A stretch of DNA of 64,000 bases from CBDATB01 sp965199745 (GTDB lineage Bacteria; Bacteroidota; Bacteroidia; Cytophagales; Flammeovirgaceae): positions 5,355 through 69,354 of the forward strand of contig CBDATB010000007.1 in the NCBI GenBank assembly GCA_965199745.1. The letters run 5' to 3'. The translations under genes and the position numbers were made by a program. A model generated the notes under the pieces. That model did not search any database. It had not been told where the DNA came from and saw nothing but the letters and a program-made list of their open reading frames with translations. The stretch's first letter is position 1. Every line of letters begins with the position of its first letter. Positions 18,238 through 27,981 of this stretch are shown here, piece by piece.

Positions 18238-21200
18238 TCACTTAATATCGCTAATATCCACAGGCACGACAGTTGTTACCCCCTGCTCTACCATTGTAAT
18301 ACCATAGATCACATCAGTTGCTGATATGGTACGTTTGTTATGCGTAACGATAATGAACTGTGAGGTTTCAGAGAATTTCTTAATAATTCGGTTAAATTTA
18401 TCAATATTAGCATCGTCGAGAGGAGCATCTACTTCATCAAATACACAAAAAGGTGCTGGTTTTAATAGATAAATAGCAAATAATAAAGCTATGGCAGTGA
18501 GGGTTTTTTCCCCTCCCGATAGCTGGCTAATACTCAAAGGACGTTTCCCTTTGGGATGAGCAATAATTTCAATGCGGGCTTCGAGAGAGTCTTCATCATC
18601 TACCAAAATAATGTCGCAAGTATCACCTAGCTCAAATAGAGACTGAAAAACTTCAATAAAATTTTTCCTTATGGTCTGAAAAGCAACTAAAAACTGCTGA
18701 CGGGCTTGTGTATCAATTTCGTGAATAGTTCGCAAAAGGGAGTTTTTGGATTCTGATAAATCTTTTTTCTGCCCCATAATGAAATCGTAACGCTCTCTTA
18801 CCTGATTGTAAGCATCGACAGCCATATGATTGATAGCCCCCATTTTATCGAGTCTCGCTTTTATTGCTGCAAGCTCGTCTTTTAGAGTATTCAAATCCAC
18901 AGAGATATCTTGTGGTTCGTTATTTTCTTCTATATTAACTTCAAATTCTACGAGTACCCGCTCTTTCACAGCGTTAATTTCCATTCTTTTTTCATTGATT
19001 TTCTGGCGATATTCCATCAGTAATGTGGTAGTGTTTTCTCTTTGAGAATTAAGCAGTTTTATCTTTTTCTCCACTTCACTAATATCACCTCTTGCTTGAT
19101 AGCAGGATTTTTCTAATGTAGAAACTTCTGCTGACATATTTTCCCTCTGCGTATACATAACAACTATCTGCTGCTCGTGTTCATCGGTTTTATTTTCAAG
19201 CTCTCGAATTTCACTACATACTTCTTGTAGCTGCAAATCATTTTTTTCGATGTTTTTCAGGCTTTGTTGGTAGCCTTCTTTTTTATAAATAACTTCCTTT
19301 TCTATACCTTCCAAGTGGTTTTTGTGCTGATGAAAAAGAATATGTTTTTCGTTGTAGGCACTTGACTTTTCGGAGAGAAGTTCATTTTCATTTTGCCAAT
19401 CGCTGTTCATCAATGTTTGTTGTTCTTGCAAAATAGTTACGCGTTTCTGAGCCTCTGCTGTGGCAGGAGTAGAGTCAGCAATAGTTTGCTCACAAGCGAT
19501 CAGTTGCTGGAGCATAGCCTCTTGTTTTTGCGTGTGGTTTTTGCACCAAGCAGTAAGTTGGTCTCGCTTGGTTTTTAGAGTAATTTGCTCTTGCTTTAGC
19601 ACATTGTACTGCTGTTGAGATTTTTCTATGGCTGATTGTAGAGCAGCTACTCCAAGTTCATCTATTTTATTTTCTTTCTGCTGAATTTCATAGACGAGTT
19701 GATTGATTTTCGCCTCAATTTCCTTGATATGTTCTGCTAATTTGTTAATATTATTGGCTCTGCCAATACGCTTACCTTCAAAAGACCCTACTGAGCCACC
19801 CCAAATACTGTGGGGTTTGTGTACAATAGTGCCGTTTCGTGCAATAAATATAGCCTGGCTGTCAGCAGGTATTTGCTCGTGCCGACCTAGCAAGATATAC
19901 ACATCTTCTAGTAAGCTGGCTATAAGTTTTTTATATAACGTTTCTGTTTCAACGATTTCGAAAGCAGACATCGCATTTTCAAATTGCCTGAAAGTTTTTG
20001 ACTGAAAATTTTCAAAGCTTTTGAGCAAAAAGAAATAACCTTTTCCTTTGGCAGCATCGTTGAGCGAATGCACTGCCTCAAGGGCGTGTGTTTCATCTAA
20101 TACAATATAATAGTTGAGATAATGCTGCAAATAATTTTCAATACATATTCGATACTGCACATCGCAGCTAATTACATCAGACAGTAAAGGGGCTTGCTTT
20201 GCCCACCGCATATTTTTGTTTATAAACTTAACAGCTTCGGGAAAACCCTCCAAATTTTCTAGCATTGACTTGGTTAGGCTATATTCGTTATTTTTCGCAT
20301 CCATCATCCTACTGAGGCGGTCATATTCCTGTTTCAATATTTTCACTGACTCTTGCAAAGTCTCTTTCTCTCGTATCAATACTTGTTTACGCTGCCTATC
20401 ATTGTCTAATATCTGCTGCATTTCTGCTATTTTAACAGCTAATTCGGCAATTTTAGTCTGAAAGTTTTGTAAGCTAGTGGCATGGTCGGCACTTTCTTTT
20501 TTTTTGCCTGCAATGTCTCGTTGTAGAGCAGTTTTTTGAATTTGTGCCACTTCTATTCTCCTGCTGCATTGATAGAGGTGCTCTTGATTAGTATCTATTT
20601 GTTTTTTTAGCTCATCGGCAGTAGTTTTTAGATCTTCAACCACTTCTTGCTGCTGATTATAATCGGTTTTCAGGCGGTTGAGCATGTGTGAGGTTTCATC
20701 GCACAAAACGCGAGATTCTTCCTGCTGAATATTGAGTATTTGCAGCTGTGTTTCTGTATGTCTTAGTAGCTCCCTATCTCTGTCTATCTGCTGCCGCAAG
20801 GTATCTGCACGTTGGTTTAAAAATTTGAGGCGCTCATTTTTGATTTGCTTATCGCTCTCTGTAGCCCTGATGTTGTATACATATTCATTAAACTCTTTTT
20901 GTTTTGTGGCAAGTGCTTGCTCGTATATAATCAGTGTAGCTTTTTGTTTTTCTAAAACTGCTTCTAAGTGGGCAAGCTGTTTTTGCCAACTAATTTTTTT
21001 GTCTTCTTCTACCTTTAAATGATCGGTCATTTGCTGCAAATCCTGTAACTGCTCTGTAACAGACTTTTTTGCTAAAGCCACACTTTTGGTTTTATAATCT
21101 TCTTTCAGCTTGAGATAGTGCTGGGTTTGCCTGGCCTGTATTTTGAGCGAACGCATATTTTTTGAAATTTCATGCAATAAGTCTTCCACTCGCTCAAGGT

Positions 21201-21759
21201 CTTCATCAGTACTAGAGAATTTGCGTATGGTTTCTTTCTTACGTTTCTTAAACTTAGCAATACCGGCAGCTTCTTCAAATAAAGTTCTTCTAGAGTGGTT
21301 TTGGTCACTAAGAATACTATCAACCATTTTAAGCTCAATAATGGCATAGCTGTCAGAGCCGATACCAGTGCCTAGAAACAAGTCATTGATGTCTTTCAAA
21401 CGACAATTTACCCCATTGAGTAAATACTCACCTTCTCCAGAGCGATAGTATCTTCTAGTGACAGTTACTTCGGAATATTCGGTGGGTAGAAGATTTTTTA
21501 TATTTTTAAAAGTTATAGATGCTTCTGCCATTTGCAATGGTTTTCTTTTTTTGTTTCCATTAAAAATGACATTGTCCATTTTATCAGAACGCAACGTTTT
21601 ATTACTCTGCTCGCCAAGCACCCAGCGAATAGCATCCACCAGGTTAGATTTACCGCTGCCATTAGGACCTACTACAGCAGTAATTCCTTTATCAAAATGA
21701 AAAGTAACTGTCTGGCCGAAGCTTTTAAAACCTTTAAGTTCGAGTTTTTGTAGAAGCAT
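18238..21759 (-). CDS. smc: Chromosome segregation ATPase SMC
   Basis: This condensin ATPase of 1173 residues organises and segregates the chromosome. The N-terminal Walker A GPNGSGKSNLVDAI is at residues 31-44. Two long coiled coils flank a hinge at about residues 510-660. The C-terminal half has the ABC signature LSGGEKTLTAIALLFA and Walker B CVFDEVDAPLDDAN. The length matches the family. scpA and scpB are not next to it. The gene lies 92 bp downstream of the flippase gene of the biosynthetic cluster on the same strand, but it has its own candidate -7 element (21811-21818). Confidence 0.97.
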   Translation of the reverse strand: MLLQKLELKGFKSFGQTVTFHFDKGITAVVGPNGSGKSNLVDAIRWVLGEQSNKTLRSDKMDNVIFNGNKKRKPLQMAEASITFKNIKNLLPTEYSEVTVTRRYYRSGEGEYLLNGVNCRLKDINDLFLGTGIGSDSYAIIELKMVDSILSDQNHSRRTLFEEAAGIAKFKKRKKETIRKFSSTDEDLERVEDLLHEISKNMRSLKIQARQTQHYLKLKEDYKTKSVALAKKSVTEQLQDLQQMTDHLKVEEDKKISWQKQLAHLEAVLEKQKATLIIYEQALATKQKEFNEYVYNIRATESDKQIKNERLKFLNQRADTLRQQIDRDRELLRHTETQLQILNIQQEESRVLCDETSHMLNRLKTDYNQQQEVVEDLKTTADELKKQIDTNQEHLYQCSRRIEVAQIQKTALQRDIAGKKKESADHATSLQNFQTKIAELAVKIAEMQQILDNDRQRKQVLIREKETLQESVKILKQEYDRLSRMMDAKNNEYSLTKSMLENLEGFPEAVKFINKNMRWAKQAPLLSDVISCDVQYRICIENYLQHYLNYYIVLDETHALEAVHSLNDAAKGKGYFFLLKSFENFQSKTFRQFENAMSAFEIVETETLYKKLIASLLEDVYILLGRHEQIPADSQAIFIARNGTIVHKPHSIWGGSVGSFEGKRIGRANNINKLAEHIKEIEAKINQLVYEIQQKENKIDELGVAALQSAIEKSQQQYNVLKQEQITLKTKRDQLTAWCKNHTQKQEAMLQQLIACEQTIADSTPATAEAQKRVTILQEQQTLMNSDWQNENELLSEKSSAYNEKHILFHQHKNHLEGIEKEVIYKKEGYQQSLKNIEKNDLQLQEVCSEIRELENKTDEHEQQIVVMYTQRENMSAEVSTLEKSCYQARGDISEVEKKIKLLNSQRENTTTLLMEYRQKINEKRMEINAVKERVLVEFEVNIEENNEPQDISVDLNTLKDELAAIKARLDKMGAINHMAVDAYNQVRERYDFIMGQKKDLSESKNSLLRTIHEIDTQARQQFLVAFQTIRKNFIEVFQSLFELGDTCDIILVDDEDSLEARIEIIAHPKGKRPLSISQLSGGEKTLTAIALLFAIYLLKPAPFCVFDEVDAPLDDANIDKFNRIIKKFSETSQFIIVTHNKRTISATDVIYGITMVEQGVTTVVPVDISDIK

Positions 21760-21810
21760 AAGACCTGTTTATTCGTATCAGCATTGTATAGAAAAGTAAA
21801 TTAGCAGGGG

Positions 21811-21818
21811 CAAATATA
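21811..21818 (-). promoter_or_regulatory. Candidate -7 promoter element for smc
   Basis: On the minus strand this reads TATATTTG followed by C, matching TAnnTTTG, 52 bp upstream of the smc start. It lies in the gap after the flippase gene, suggesting smc is not only a read-through product of the cluster. No TTTG -33 box is evident. Confidence 0.4.
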
Positions 21819-21851
21819 AACACGGGAGAGAAGCTAATAAAATATGCTATC

Positions 21852-23279
21852 TCACTTGATTTTTGGCTTAATGACTGTGTAGGAGTCCTTGAGGTAAATG
21901 AGAAAAAACGATCCTAACAAAGTAATAAAGTATACGATAGAACCCATAAATTCATGAGTCGCATAAAAATTAAAGTGCATAAAAGCTGAAGCAGCTAAAA
22001 ATATAGCGATGTAAAATAGATTTTTTACATGAGGAAATATGGCAACTCTTTTTCTTAAGATTATTGCAAAAAATAAGGTATTAGCAGTATTAGAGATAAT
22101 TAACGCGTATAGTACGCCATATAATTCGTAAACGGGTATAAGCAATAGCATGAACATAATCAGGATAATTACCTTGAGCAAACTGAGATAAGATAATTTA
22201 GCAGAGTCTTTGTAATATACGATGACTAATCCGTAATACCTAGCGGGAATAAGCAACAAAAAAGCAATAGAACCAATGAAAAAATAATCTTTTATAATAT
22301 AATACGCTGTGTTTTTAAAAATATACTGTATATTATATCCAATAGCATTTATGAAGGCTAAGGTCAAAATACCAAAACCTATATACATATTAAAATATAT
22401 GCTCAGTGTTTTTTTTTTGCTTTTCAAGTCCCTATACATAAAAGGTCTAATACCTTCATCCATTGTATTGATAGCTATTATTAACACGCCCAGTATTTTA
22501 ATCAACAAAGTATATAAAGCAACACTATCTAAGCCTAAAATAGACTCAATTAGGTATTTTTCTACGTGGCTTTCAAAAGTGAAAAAGAATAAAAAGGGTA
22601 GCAATTTTATGCTGTATTTCACAGATGGATAGAGTAACTCTTCTTTTAAGCTTAGGGTAATTATATAGGTGTTGAAGCTATAAATTAAAATAAAGATAAT
22701 CACCTGGGGTATGAGTGTACCCAGCAAAAAACCAAATATACTGAGTTCAAGCTCAGTTATTAACACAAACTGAAGCGAAGCTGTAAGCAAAATAGCAAGC
22801 AGTGAATAGAGGCTAAATATTCGGAGGTTCAGCGCATTTTTGAGAAAAATAAAATACAGGCTGTTCATAACAGTGAATGCAGTAGATGCAAGTGCCATCA
22901 AGCCATATGGAAAAAAAGAGATCTCGTTAGATTTAAAAATATTAGAAAAAATAATATCACCTAAGAATAAATGGATGCCTATTATTGCGAAAAAACAAAT
23001 AAATTGTAATGTAAATAAATTTCCAACATAATTCAACAGCCTTTCTTTTTTGTCGAAATCAAAATAGAAAGTGTATAAAGCACTTTTTAGGCCCAAAGGT
23101 CCGATGGTGGAAATAACGTTAGAATAAGCAAAGGACATAATAATGATGCCGTATTCTTTAGGGCTAATATAATTAAGGTAAAAAGGAAGTAATAGGAGCG
23201 AAATACTGGATTGTAGTAGGGTAAAAACAGCAAAAAACAGTGTAGAATTAATTGGGTTTTTAAAATTGAAGAATTTCAT
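21852..23279 (-). CDS. Oligosaccharide flippase / polysaccharide biosynthesis membrane protein (MOP superfamily)
   Basis: This is a very hydrophobic 475-residue protein with about 12-14 helices. Its start (NSTLFFAVFTLLQSSISLLL, then YISPKEYGIIIMSFAYSN) is typical of Wzx-like members of the MOP superfamily, which flip lipid-linked sugars across the inner membrane. It is the last gene of the minus-strand cluster, 3 bp after the sulfatase-like gene. Its presence implies that the cluster's product, or a precursor, leaves the cytoplasm attached to a lipid. The substrate is unknown. AT content appears higher than in flanking housekeeping genes. Confidence 0.85.
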   Translation of the reverse strand: MKFFNFKNPINSTLFFAVFTLLQSSISLLLLPFYLNYISPKEYGIIIMSFAYSNVISTIGPLGLKSALYTFYFDFDKKERLLNYVGNLFTLQFICFFAIIGIHLFLGDIIFSNIFKSNEISFFPYGLMALASTAFTVMNSLYFIFLKNALNLRIFSLYSLLAILLTASLQFVLITELELSIFGFLLGTLIPQVIIFILIYSFNTYIITLSLKEELLYPSVKYSIKLLPFLFFFTFESHVEKYLIESILGLDSVALYTLLIKILGVLIIAINTMDEGIRPFMYRDLKSKKKTLSIYFNMYIGFGILTLAFINAIGYNIQYIFKNTAYYIIKDYFFIGSIAFLLLIPARYYGLVIVYYKDSAKLSYLSLLKVIILIMFMLLLIPVYELYGVLYALIISNTANTLFFAIILRKRVAIFPHVKNLFYIAIFLAASAFMHFNFYATHEFMGSIVYFITLLGSFFLIYLKDSYTVIKPKIK

Positions 23280-23282
23280 GTA

Positions 23283-24989
23283 TCAGTATAGCTGCGACCC
23301 GTTTTCCAAAATAGGTAAATTTAGGTTTTTATTTTCTCCATATGCTTTGTTCAAAGCAAATAAAAACTTAGAAAAAAACGACTCATGCCTTGTAGTAATT
23401 TTATCTTGTGGGACTAAACCCTGATAATAACCCAAAGACTCAAAAGTATCTGTGAATACCTTATTTTTTGAAAAAATATGTATTGGCGTGAATTTATCAA
23501 CATTTGCAGGAGTAATGACCGGGGGTTGGTGGTCGCCAATTAAAATAATTATAGTATTATGCAGATCCTTGCGAAGGAGGAATTTTTCTATATAATCAAA
23601 TTGATAGTTAATAGCTGTAAAATAGTTTTTAAGATTATTTTTTTTCAGACCATCAGTCAATGCAAAATCTTGTGTATTATAATCTTGCCAAGAATCTAAA
23701 GCTTTAATAGGCGAGATAAAATTGTAGTGCGAATTTGTAGTATTTAACATGAGGAAAAATGGAAATTTATTCTTTAAGCTGTTGTATGAAAAATTCAAAG
23801 CATACTGGTCTGGTAAGGCAAACCTTCCGCCAAGAGAGATTTTTTTGCCACTATAATTAAAGCTATCGATTAATGCTATTTCTTCAAAAGGGTAAGTATT
23901 TTTTAATTTAACCCAATTGACTTCGTTTTTTTCATGTGAAAGGGTGTTGGCTAGTCTTGTAACATAAGTATTTGATTGTAAGAATTTGGGTAAAGATATA
24001 AGCTTAGATACAAAGTCACTGAAGGTGAATATTAGTTCGTGGGCAGCATCATCACTAATTTTAGTGCCAAAAATAACACTAGAATGGCTTAACCATGACC
24101 CACCACCCGACACGGGTGCTTTGCTCAATGAGCTAACAGAGTTCCAAGCACTATCCGAAAGTTTTTTGGTCAATATTTTTAGCTTATTTTTTAGTCTTTT
24201 GCCATAAACTTCATTAGTTAGGGCATAACTTCCATAAGATTCCAAAAAAACTATAATAATGTTTGGCTTATCGATTAATTTTATGTGTGCTGTATAGTCA
24301 TAGGGATAGTCTTGCTGAAGTTTACATAATGATTTTTTTAGTGTTATAGTCTTTACTATATTTATGTACAAATGCCTAATAATAGATATATTGACGTGAT
24401 TGTGGTATTTATCATAGGTCTTTCTTTTCACAGATATTAAAAAAGAGGGTATACCTATGCTTAGCAGCCCTGCAATAAACCATTTTAGGCGAATAAATTC
24501 CATGGATTTAAGCATAGTATTTGCCAAATAAATATTGAGTAATAGCACTAGAGCTAATAGAGCGAATACGCCGATTAGTGTCAAAACAGATGTCTTCTTG
24601 TAAAACAGAAACCCTTTTTTTATAAAGCCTATATCATTGATTAAATTGGGTATCCTCTTGAAAATTTTTGTAAAAATTAAGACATAGGCGTTATAGATAA
24701 ACGAAAACAGTGCGGTTACTACAAGTAGTAGTTGTAGAAAAAAATTTTGATGTAGACCTAGTACCAGTGCCAGTAGCACGAGTACTTGTATTTCGAGAAC
24801 AAACCTGAAGAAATCCTCTGTGTACCTTACATAAATTAGCCTTATGACAATATAATACAGCTTATTGCTTTGAGAAAAAGTATTTTTTGTTTGACTATTT
24901 TTTAAAAATTTGCTTACGAACCAACCAGGTAAAAATACTAAAAAATTAATGCTGAGGAAACTAAGTAAAAAAATAACAGTGTTATACAT
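23283..24989 (-). CDS. LTA-synthase-like membrane sulfatase/phosphotransferase
   Basis: This has 568 residues. About five N-terminal membrane helices (residues 1-185) are followed by an extracytoplasmic alkaline-phosphatase-superfamily domain. The domain begins with NIIIVFLESYGSYAL (about 245) and contains a catalytic-loop candidate, SGGGSWLSHSS, and the metal motif ILIGDHQPP (about 485). The architecture is that of lipoteichoic acid synthases, phosphoglycerol transferases and phosphoethanolamine transferases. These move a phospho-alcohol head group from a phospholipid onto an acceptor outside the membrane. With a CDP-alcohol phosphatidyltransferase in the same operon, a phospho-alcohol donor made by that enzyme is a plausible substrate. 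The nucleophile (Ser or Thr) needs alignment. Confidence 0.8.
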   Translation of the reverse strand: MYNTVIFLLSFLSINFLVFLPGWFVSKFLKNSQTKNTFSQSNKLYYIVIRLIYVRYTEDFFRFVLEIQVLVLLALVLGLHQNFFLQLLLVVTALFSFIYNAYVLIFTKIFKRIPNLINDIGFIKKGFLFYKKTSVLTLIGVFALLALVLLLNIYLANTMLKSMEFIRLKWFIAGLLSIGIPSFLISVKRKTYDKYHNHVNISIIRHLYINIVKTITLKKSLCKLQQDYPYDYTAHIKLIDKPNIIIVFLESYGSYALTNEVYGKRLKNKLKILTKKLSDSAWNSVSSLSKAPVSGGGSWLSHSSVIFGTKISDDAAHELIFTFSDFVSKLISLPKFLQSNTYVTRLANTLSHEKNEVNWVKLKNTYPFEEIALIDSFNYSGKKISLGGRFALPDQYALNFSYNSLKNKFPFFLMLNTTNSHYNFISPIKALDSWQDYNTQDFALTDGLKKNNLKNYFTAINYQFDYIEKFLLRKDLHNTIIILIGDHQPPVITPANVDKFTPIHIFSKNKVFTDTFESLGYYQGLVPQDKITTRHESFFSKFLFALNKAYGENKNLNLPILENGSQLY

Positions 24990-24992
24990 TTG

Positions 24993-25754
24993 TCATACTT
25001 TTTTAAACGCTAAAATGTAATATCTCATCAAGTTGTGTTTAAAAAGGTACTCTAAATATATGCCTCCTCTTATGATTTGAGCTATCGGATAGAAAGGTTT
25101 CACAAGGCACATAGAGTATTTTATTATTTGAAGTATTACGGTATTTTTGGTTTTAACAAATGGGGTCAAATCTTTTTTTAGTTTGAACTGATCTTTAAAA
25201 TCGCCATACTTTAGCACAACATCTAGCTGCCAATCGTGAACATATCTTTTCAAATTTGTTTCACTCTCATCGTCAATTAAAAAATCATCAATTATGATCA
25301 ATAATCCCTTTGGCTTGAGTGCGGTTTTAAGTGAGTGCAATGTAGTTGCCAAATTTGTGGTATGTTTTATAGATTCTACAGCAAAAATTAGGTCATAGCT
25401 ATTGGGAGTAAGTGTGTCGTAAGACTTCAGGTGGAAAGAGAGTTTATTATGTACTTTTTCGTTTTTGGCAAAATTTTTACTTTTTTCTATTTCCCATTCG
25501 CTTAAACTTATTCCAGTAACATTACAGTTAAACTGCTTGGCAAAAAAAATGCTACCATACCCTACGCCGCAACCCGCATCCAAAATATGGCTTTTTTCTG
25601 AGGCAGGATAGTTTTTTGCGATCCACTGGTAAACATCGGTAAAAGCAAAAGTGTGTTTATTTAACTTTTTATGAATCGGGTAAGCACTTTTTGCCCATTT
25701 TCCTTCAAAAAGGAAAAGTTGGTTATATATATCTTTTACTGCTGTTTTAGGCAT
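24993..25754 (-). CDS. Class I SAM-dependent methyltransferase (first of two)
   Basis: This has 253 residues. The SAM-binding motif I is HILDAGCGVGYGS (about residues 56-68), followed by an acidic motif region and VESIKHTTN, with a post-motif FDLIFA-like YDLIFAVESI. The fold and the cluster setting resemble cyclopropane-synthase or ubiquinone-type small-molecule methyltransferases rather than DNA or RNA enzymes. It overlaps the upstream methyltransferase gene by 8 bp and precedes the sulfatase-like gene by 3 bp, so the genes are translationally coupled. The target is unknown. Confidence 0.82.
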   Translation of the reverse strand: MPKTAVKDIYNQLFLFEGKWAKSAYPIHKKLNKHTFAFTDVYQWIAKNYPASEKSHILDAGCGVGYGSIFFAKQFNCNVTGISLSEWEIEKSKNFAKNEKVHNKLSFHLKSYDTLTPNSYDLIFAVESIKHTTNLATTLHSLKTALKPKGLLIIIDDFLIDDESETNLKRYVHDWQLDVVLKYGDFKDQFKLKKDLTPFVKTKNTVILQIIKYSMCLVKPFYPIAQIIRGGIYLEYLFKHNLMRYYILAFKKV

Positions 25755-26448
25755 CTTTTTGCAGTAAAAATATAAAAGTTGCAGAAGCAGTAAGGGGTCG
25801 TTCTGTATGAATTAACTTTTTATAATTAATCTTTTTAAGCCATAGAGAACGCCTCTTCATTTTTTTTGCCAGGTTATATTGGTCAGGGTATACAGCAAGA
25901 ATTTTAAATCCAAAATTTTGGAATACAGTCCTCCATTCATCCAATTTTTTTGCATTCTGGTTACCTCTTTTATTTCTCAACCCGAGTAAAATTTTTATAT
26001 ACTTCCACCTAAATGCCTCAGAATTTCTAACTAACAGACAGTACCTGCAGTGCGCCTTGCCAACGCGATGCATTTCCTTCAAAACCAAGTCAATATGAAT
26101 CATGCGTTCGAGAGAACCAATACAAGTTACTAGGTCAAAAGTTTCATTTTCAAAGGGTAGTTGTTCGGCATTTGCTACAAAAACGTTAAGTGCTGGAAAT
26201 TTTTCTTTCGTTTTTTTTATAGCAACTTCCGAAATATCAATACCATAATTTTCTGTGCAATAACTACCTGCTACTTCCAATAGCCGACCCAAACCACAAG
26301 CAATATCTAGCAATTTTTCGGATTTTTTTGCTTTTAAAATCTCGATAAAAATATAATATGCCTTGCTAGGTCTCAGGTACCAGCTACCTCTTTGGGCATA
26401 GGTATGGTCAAACCAATTTTTAATTTCTTTTTGCCTGTCAGACATCAT
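25747..26448 (-). CDS. Class I SAM-dependent methyltransferase (second of two)
   Basis: This has 233 residues. Motif I is LLDIACGLGRLLE (about 46-58), followed by YGIDISEVAIKKTKEKFP, an acidic motif II with ANAEQLPFENETFDLVTC, and a LERMIHIDLVLKEMHRV segment. This is a type 11-like enzyme. It is only distantly similar to the adjacent methyltransferase, so a recent duplication is unlikely. It starts with an ATGA-style 4-bp overlap with the upstream isoprenylcysteine-methyltransferase-like gene. The target is unknown, probably an intermediate of the cluster product. Confidence 0.82.
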   Translation of the reverse strand: MMSDRQKEIKNWFDHTYAQRGSWYLRPSKAYYIFIEILKAKKSEKLLDIACGLGRLLEVAGSYCTENYGIDISEVAIKKTKEKFPALNVFVANAEQLPFENETFDLVTCIGSLERMIHIDLVLKEMHRVGKAHCRYCLLVRNSEAFRWKYIKILLGLRNKRGNQNAKKLDEWRTVFQNFGFKILAVYPDQYNLAKKMKRRSLWLKKINYKKLIHTERPLTASATFIFLLQKDA

Positions 26449-27047
26449 ATGTAACGCCTCGTATTACTTTTATAAGTAAAATAATTATTGCCAAATTTCC
26501 TTTCTAAATAATTTTCTTCCATAAGTATTTTTAGGTGCATATAGATGGCATAGACACAAAAAGAAAACAGAAAAAATAACGACGGATAAATGCACAAAAG
26601 TCCCAAAAAGCTAATATATAAACCTACTAGACCGGGATTTCTTGTATATTTGAAAACACCTTTAGTGATAAGTAATTCATCAATTTTATGATTACTTTCT
26701 AATAGAAAATTCAGGCTTACTAATCTACCGAACAAAACGAGGACTAGACCAAGATATAGAAATGAATGATGCAAATTAAAATATGTGAATAAATCAAAAT
26801 AATATATCAAGGGCATTAGATGTACTGTATAAACAAAAATTAACGGGGGTATAAAAATGAGTATCTTTTTGCTATAAGGCCAATCAAAAACTTGACGTAC
26901 TCTACCTGAGAAACTCTCCGGATCAACTGCTGTATGGCTAAAAATTTTTTGTGTAGAGGCCACACTGGGAATGTTGACAAAAAATATCTCGTAAAACAAT
27001 GAGGCATAAAAGAGAGTAATTATGAAAATTTCTAAATAATTTGTCAT
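26445..27047 (-). CDS. Membrane methyltransferase, isoprenylcysteine carboxyl methyltransferase (ICMT)/PEMT-like
   Basis: This has 200 residues with about five membrane helices. The C-terminal SAM-binding part, TKGVFKYTRNPGLVGLYISF, then EENYLERKFGNNYF and TRRYI, is the hallmark of the ICMT/phospholipid methyltransferase family. Members methylate membrane-embedded substrates such as lipid head groups, prenylated groups or ubiquinone-like lipids. Of the cluster's three methyltransferases it is the one expected to act at the membrane. The start codon is 1 bp from the stop of the upstream glycosyltransferase gene. Confidence 0.82.
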   Translation of the reverse strand: MTNYLEIFIITLFYASLFYEIFFVNIPSVASTQKIFSHTAVDPESFSGRVRQVFDWPYSKKILIFIPPLIFVYTVHLMPLIYYFDLFTYFNLHHSFLYLGLVLVLFGRLVSLNFLLESNHKIDELLITKGVFKYTRNPGLVGLYISFLGLLCIYPSLFFLFSFCVYAIYMHLKILMEENYLERKFGNNYFTYKSNTRRYI

Positions 27048-27048
27048 T

Positions 27049-27981
27049 TTATTTGAATAAACGGGTAAACTCTTTTGCTACTTTTTCCCATGTTCTACCG
27101 TAGGGTATTTTCGTATGGCATAGTGCTTTATAGCCTTTTTCGCTCTCACATAATAACTTTAAAATACGCGCCATTTTCTTTATGTTACAGTTTTGTATAC
27201 TGCAGTAATTAGGAAATTGTTTAAAAAAATCTACATCACCAGTTTCAAAAGCTAAGCAGGGCAGCCCAACCGAAAGGCCTTCATATATGGCCATTCCAAA
27301 AGTTTCACTACCTGATAGACTGAGTAATAGATCTGCCTGTAGTAATTTAGTATACACCAAACTAGGCGCAATGTTAAAATAAAAATGTAATCTTTGGCTA
27401 CATTTTGATCTTTCAAAAACTTTGGTAATAAATGCTGTATATTGCGGATCTAAATTATTATTTGCTATTATATTGACTTCCACTGCCTTATTATTGATAT
27501 AATATAAAATAGGTATGAGCCATTCATAGTTTTTTCCCCTTGTAAAATTTGCATTAATTACAAGTTTTCTAGCGAAATTATTAAAAGTCTTTTTTTTCTT
27601 CCAATAGCTTGGCAGCCCTGGTCGTATTAGTTTTATTTTATCTGATTTTATCTTCCAGTTATCAACAAGCCAACGCTCAGCGGGTGGTCCAGTACATATA
27701 AAATAGCAGTGCTGTTTATAAAATTGAATTTGCTCACTTGTCAATTTAGGTATTTCATGGACGAGAAGATATAACTTACCTAGATTTTTAAGACCAAATA
27801 AAGGTAATTTAGGGGAAGCCAAGCTATCTATAATGCTTATATCATAGGATTTTTTTGAGATACAGGCGTTACAATCTACCAAAAAATTTTCTCTTTTTAA
27901 CCCTTCGATAACTTCTGTATTATATCGGTTTCCACCGGAGATAGTATCAAAACTGATGGTATTGAGCCATTGAATTTTCAC
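27049..27981 (-). CDS. GT4-like glycosyltransferase
   Basis: This has 310 residues. The N-terminal half begins with a MKIQWLNTISFDTISGGNRYN glycine-rich loop-like segment. The C-terminal half has the retaining GT-B nucleotide-sugar motif SGSETFGMAIYEGLSVGLP (about 224-242), with the paired Glu residues expected in family 4. The protein is shorter than typical GT4 enzymes (350-400). It overlaps the CDP-alcohol phosphatidyltransferase gene by 4 bp, so a sugar is probably added to that enzyme's product or a related acceptor. Donor and acceptor are unknown. Confidence 0.82.
   Translation of the reverse strand: MKIQWLNTISFDTISGGNRYNTEVIEGLKRENFLVDCNACISKKSYDISIIDSLASPKLPLFGLKNLGKLYLLVHEIPKLTSEQIQFYKQHCYFICTGPPAERWLVDNWKIKSDKIKLIRPGLPSYWKKKKTFNNFARKLVINANFTRGKNYEWLIPILYYINNKAVEVNIIANNNLDPQYTAFITKVFERSKCSQRLHFYFNIAPSLVYTKLLQADLLLSLSGSETFGMAIYEGLSVGLPCLAFETGDVDFFKQFPNYCSIQNCNIKKMARILKLLCESEKGYKALCHTKIPYGRTWEKVAKEFTRLFK

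Noticed and set aside
18830..21753. Many plus-strand frames inside the smc gene
   Set aside because: They are serine- and leucine-rich mirror images of the smc reading frame, expected from its coiled-coil codon use.
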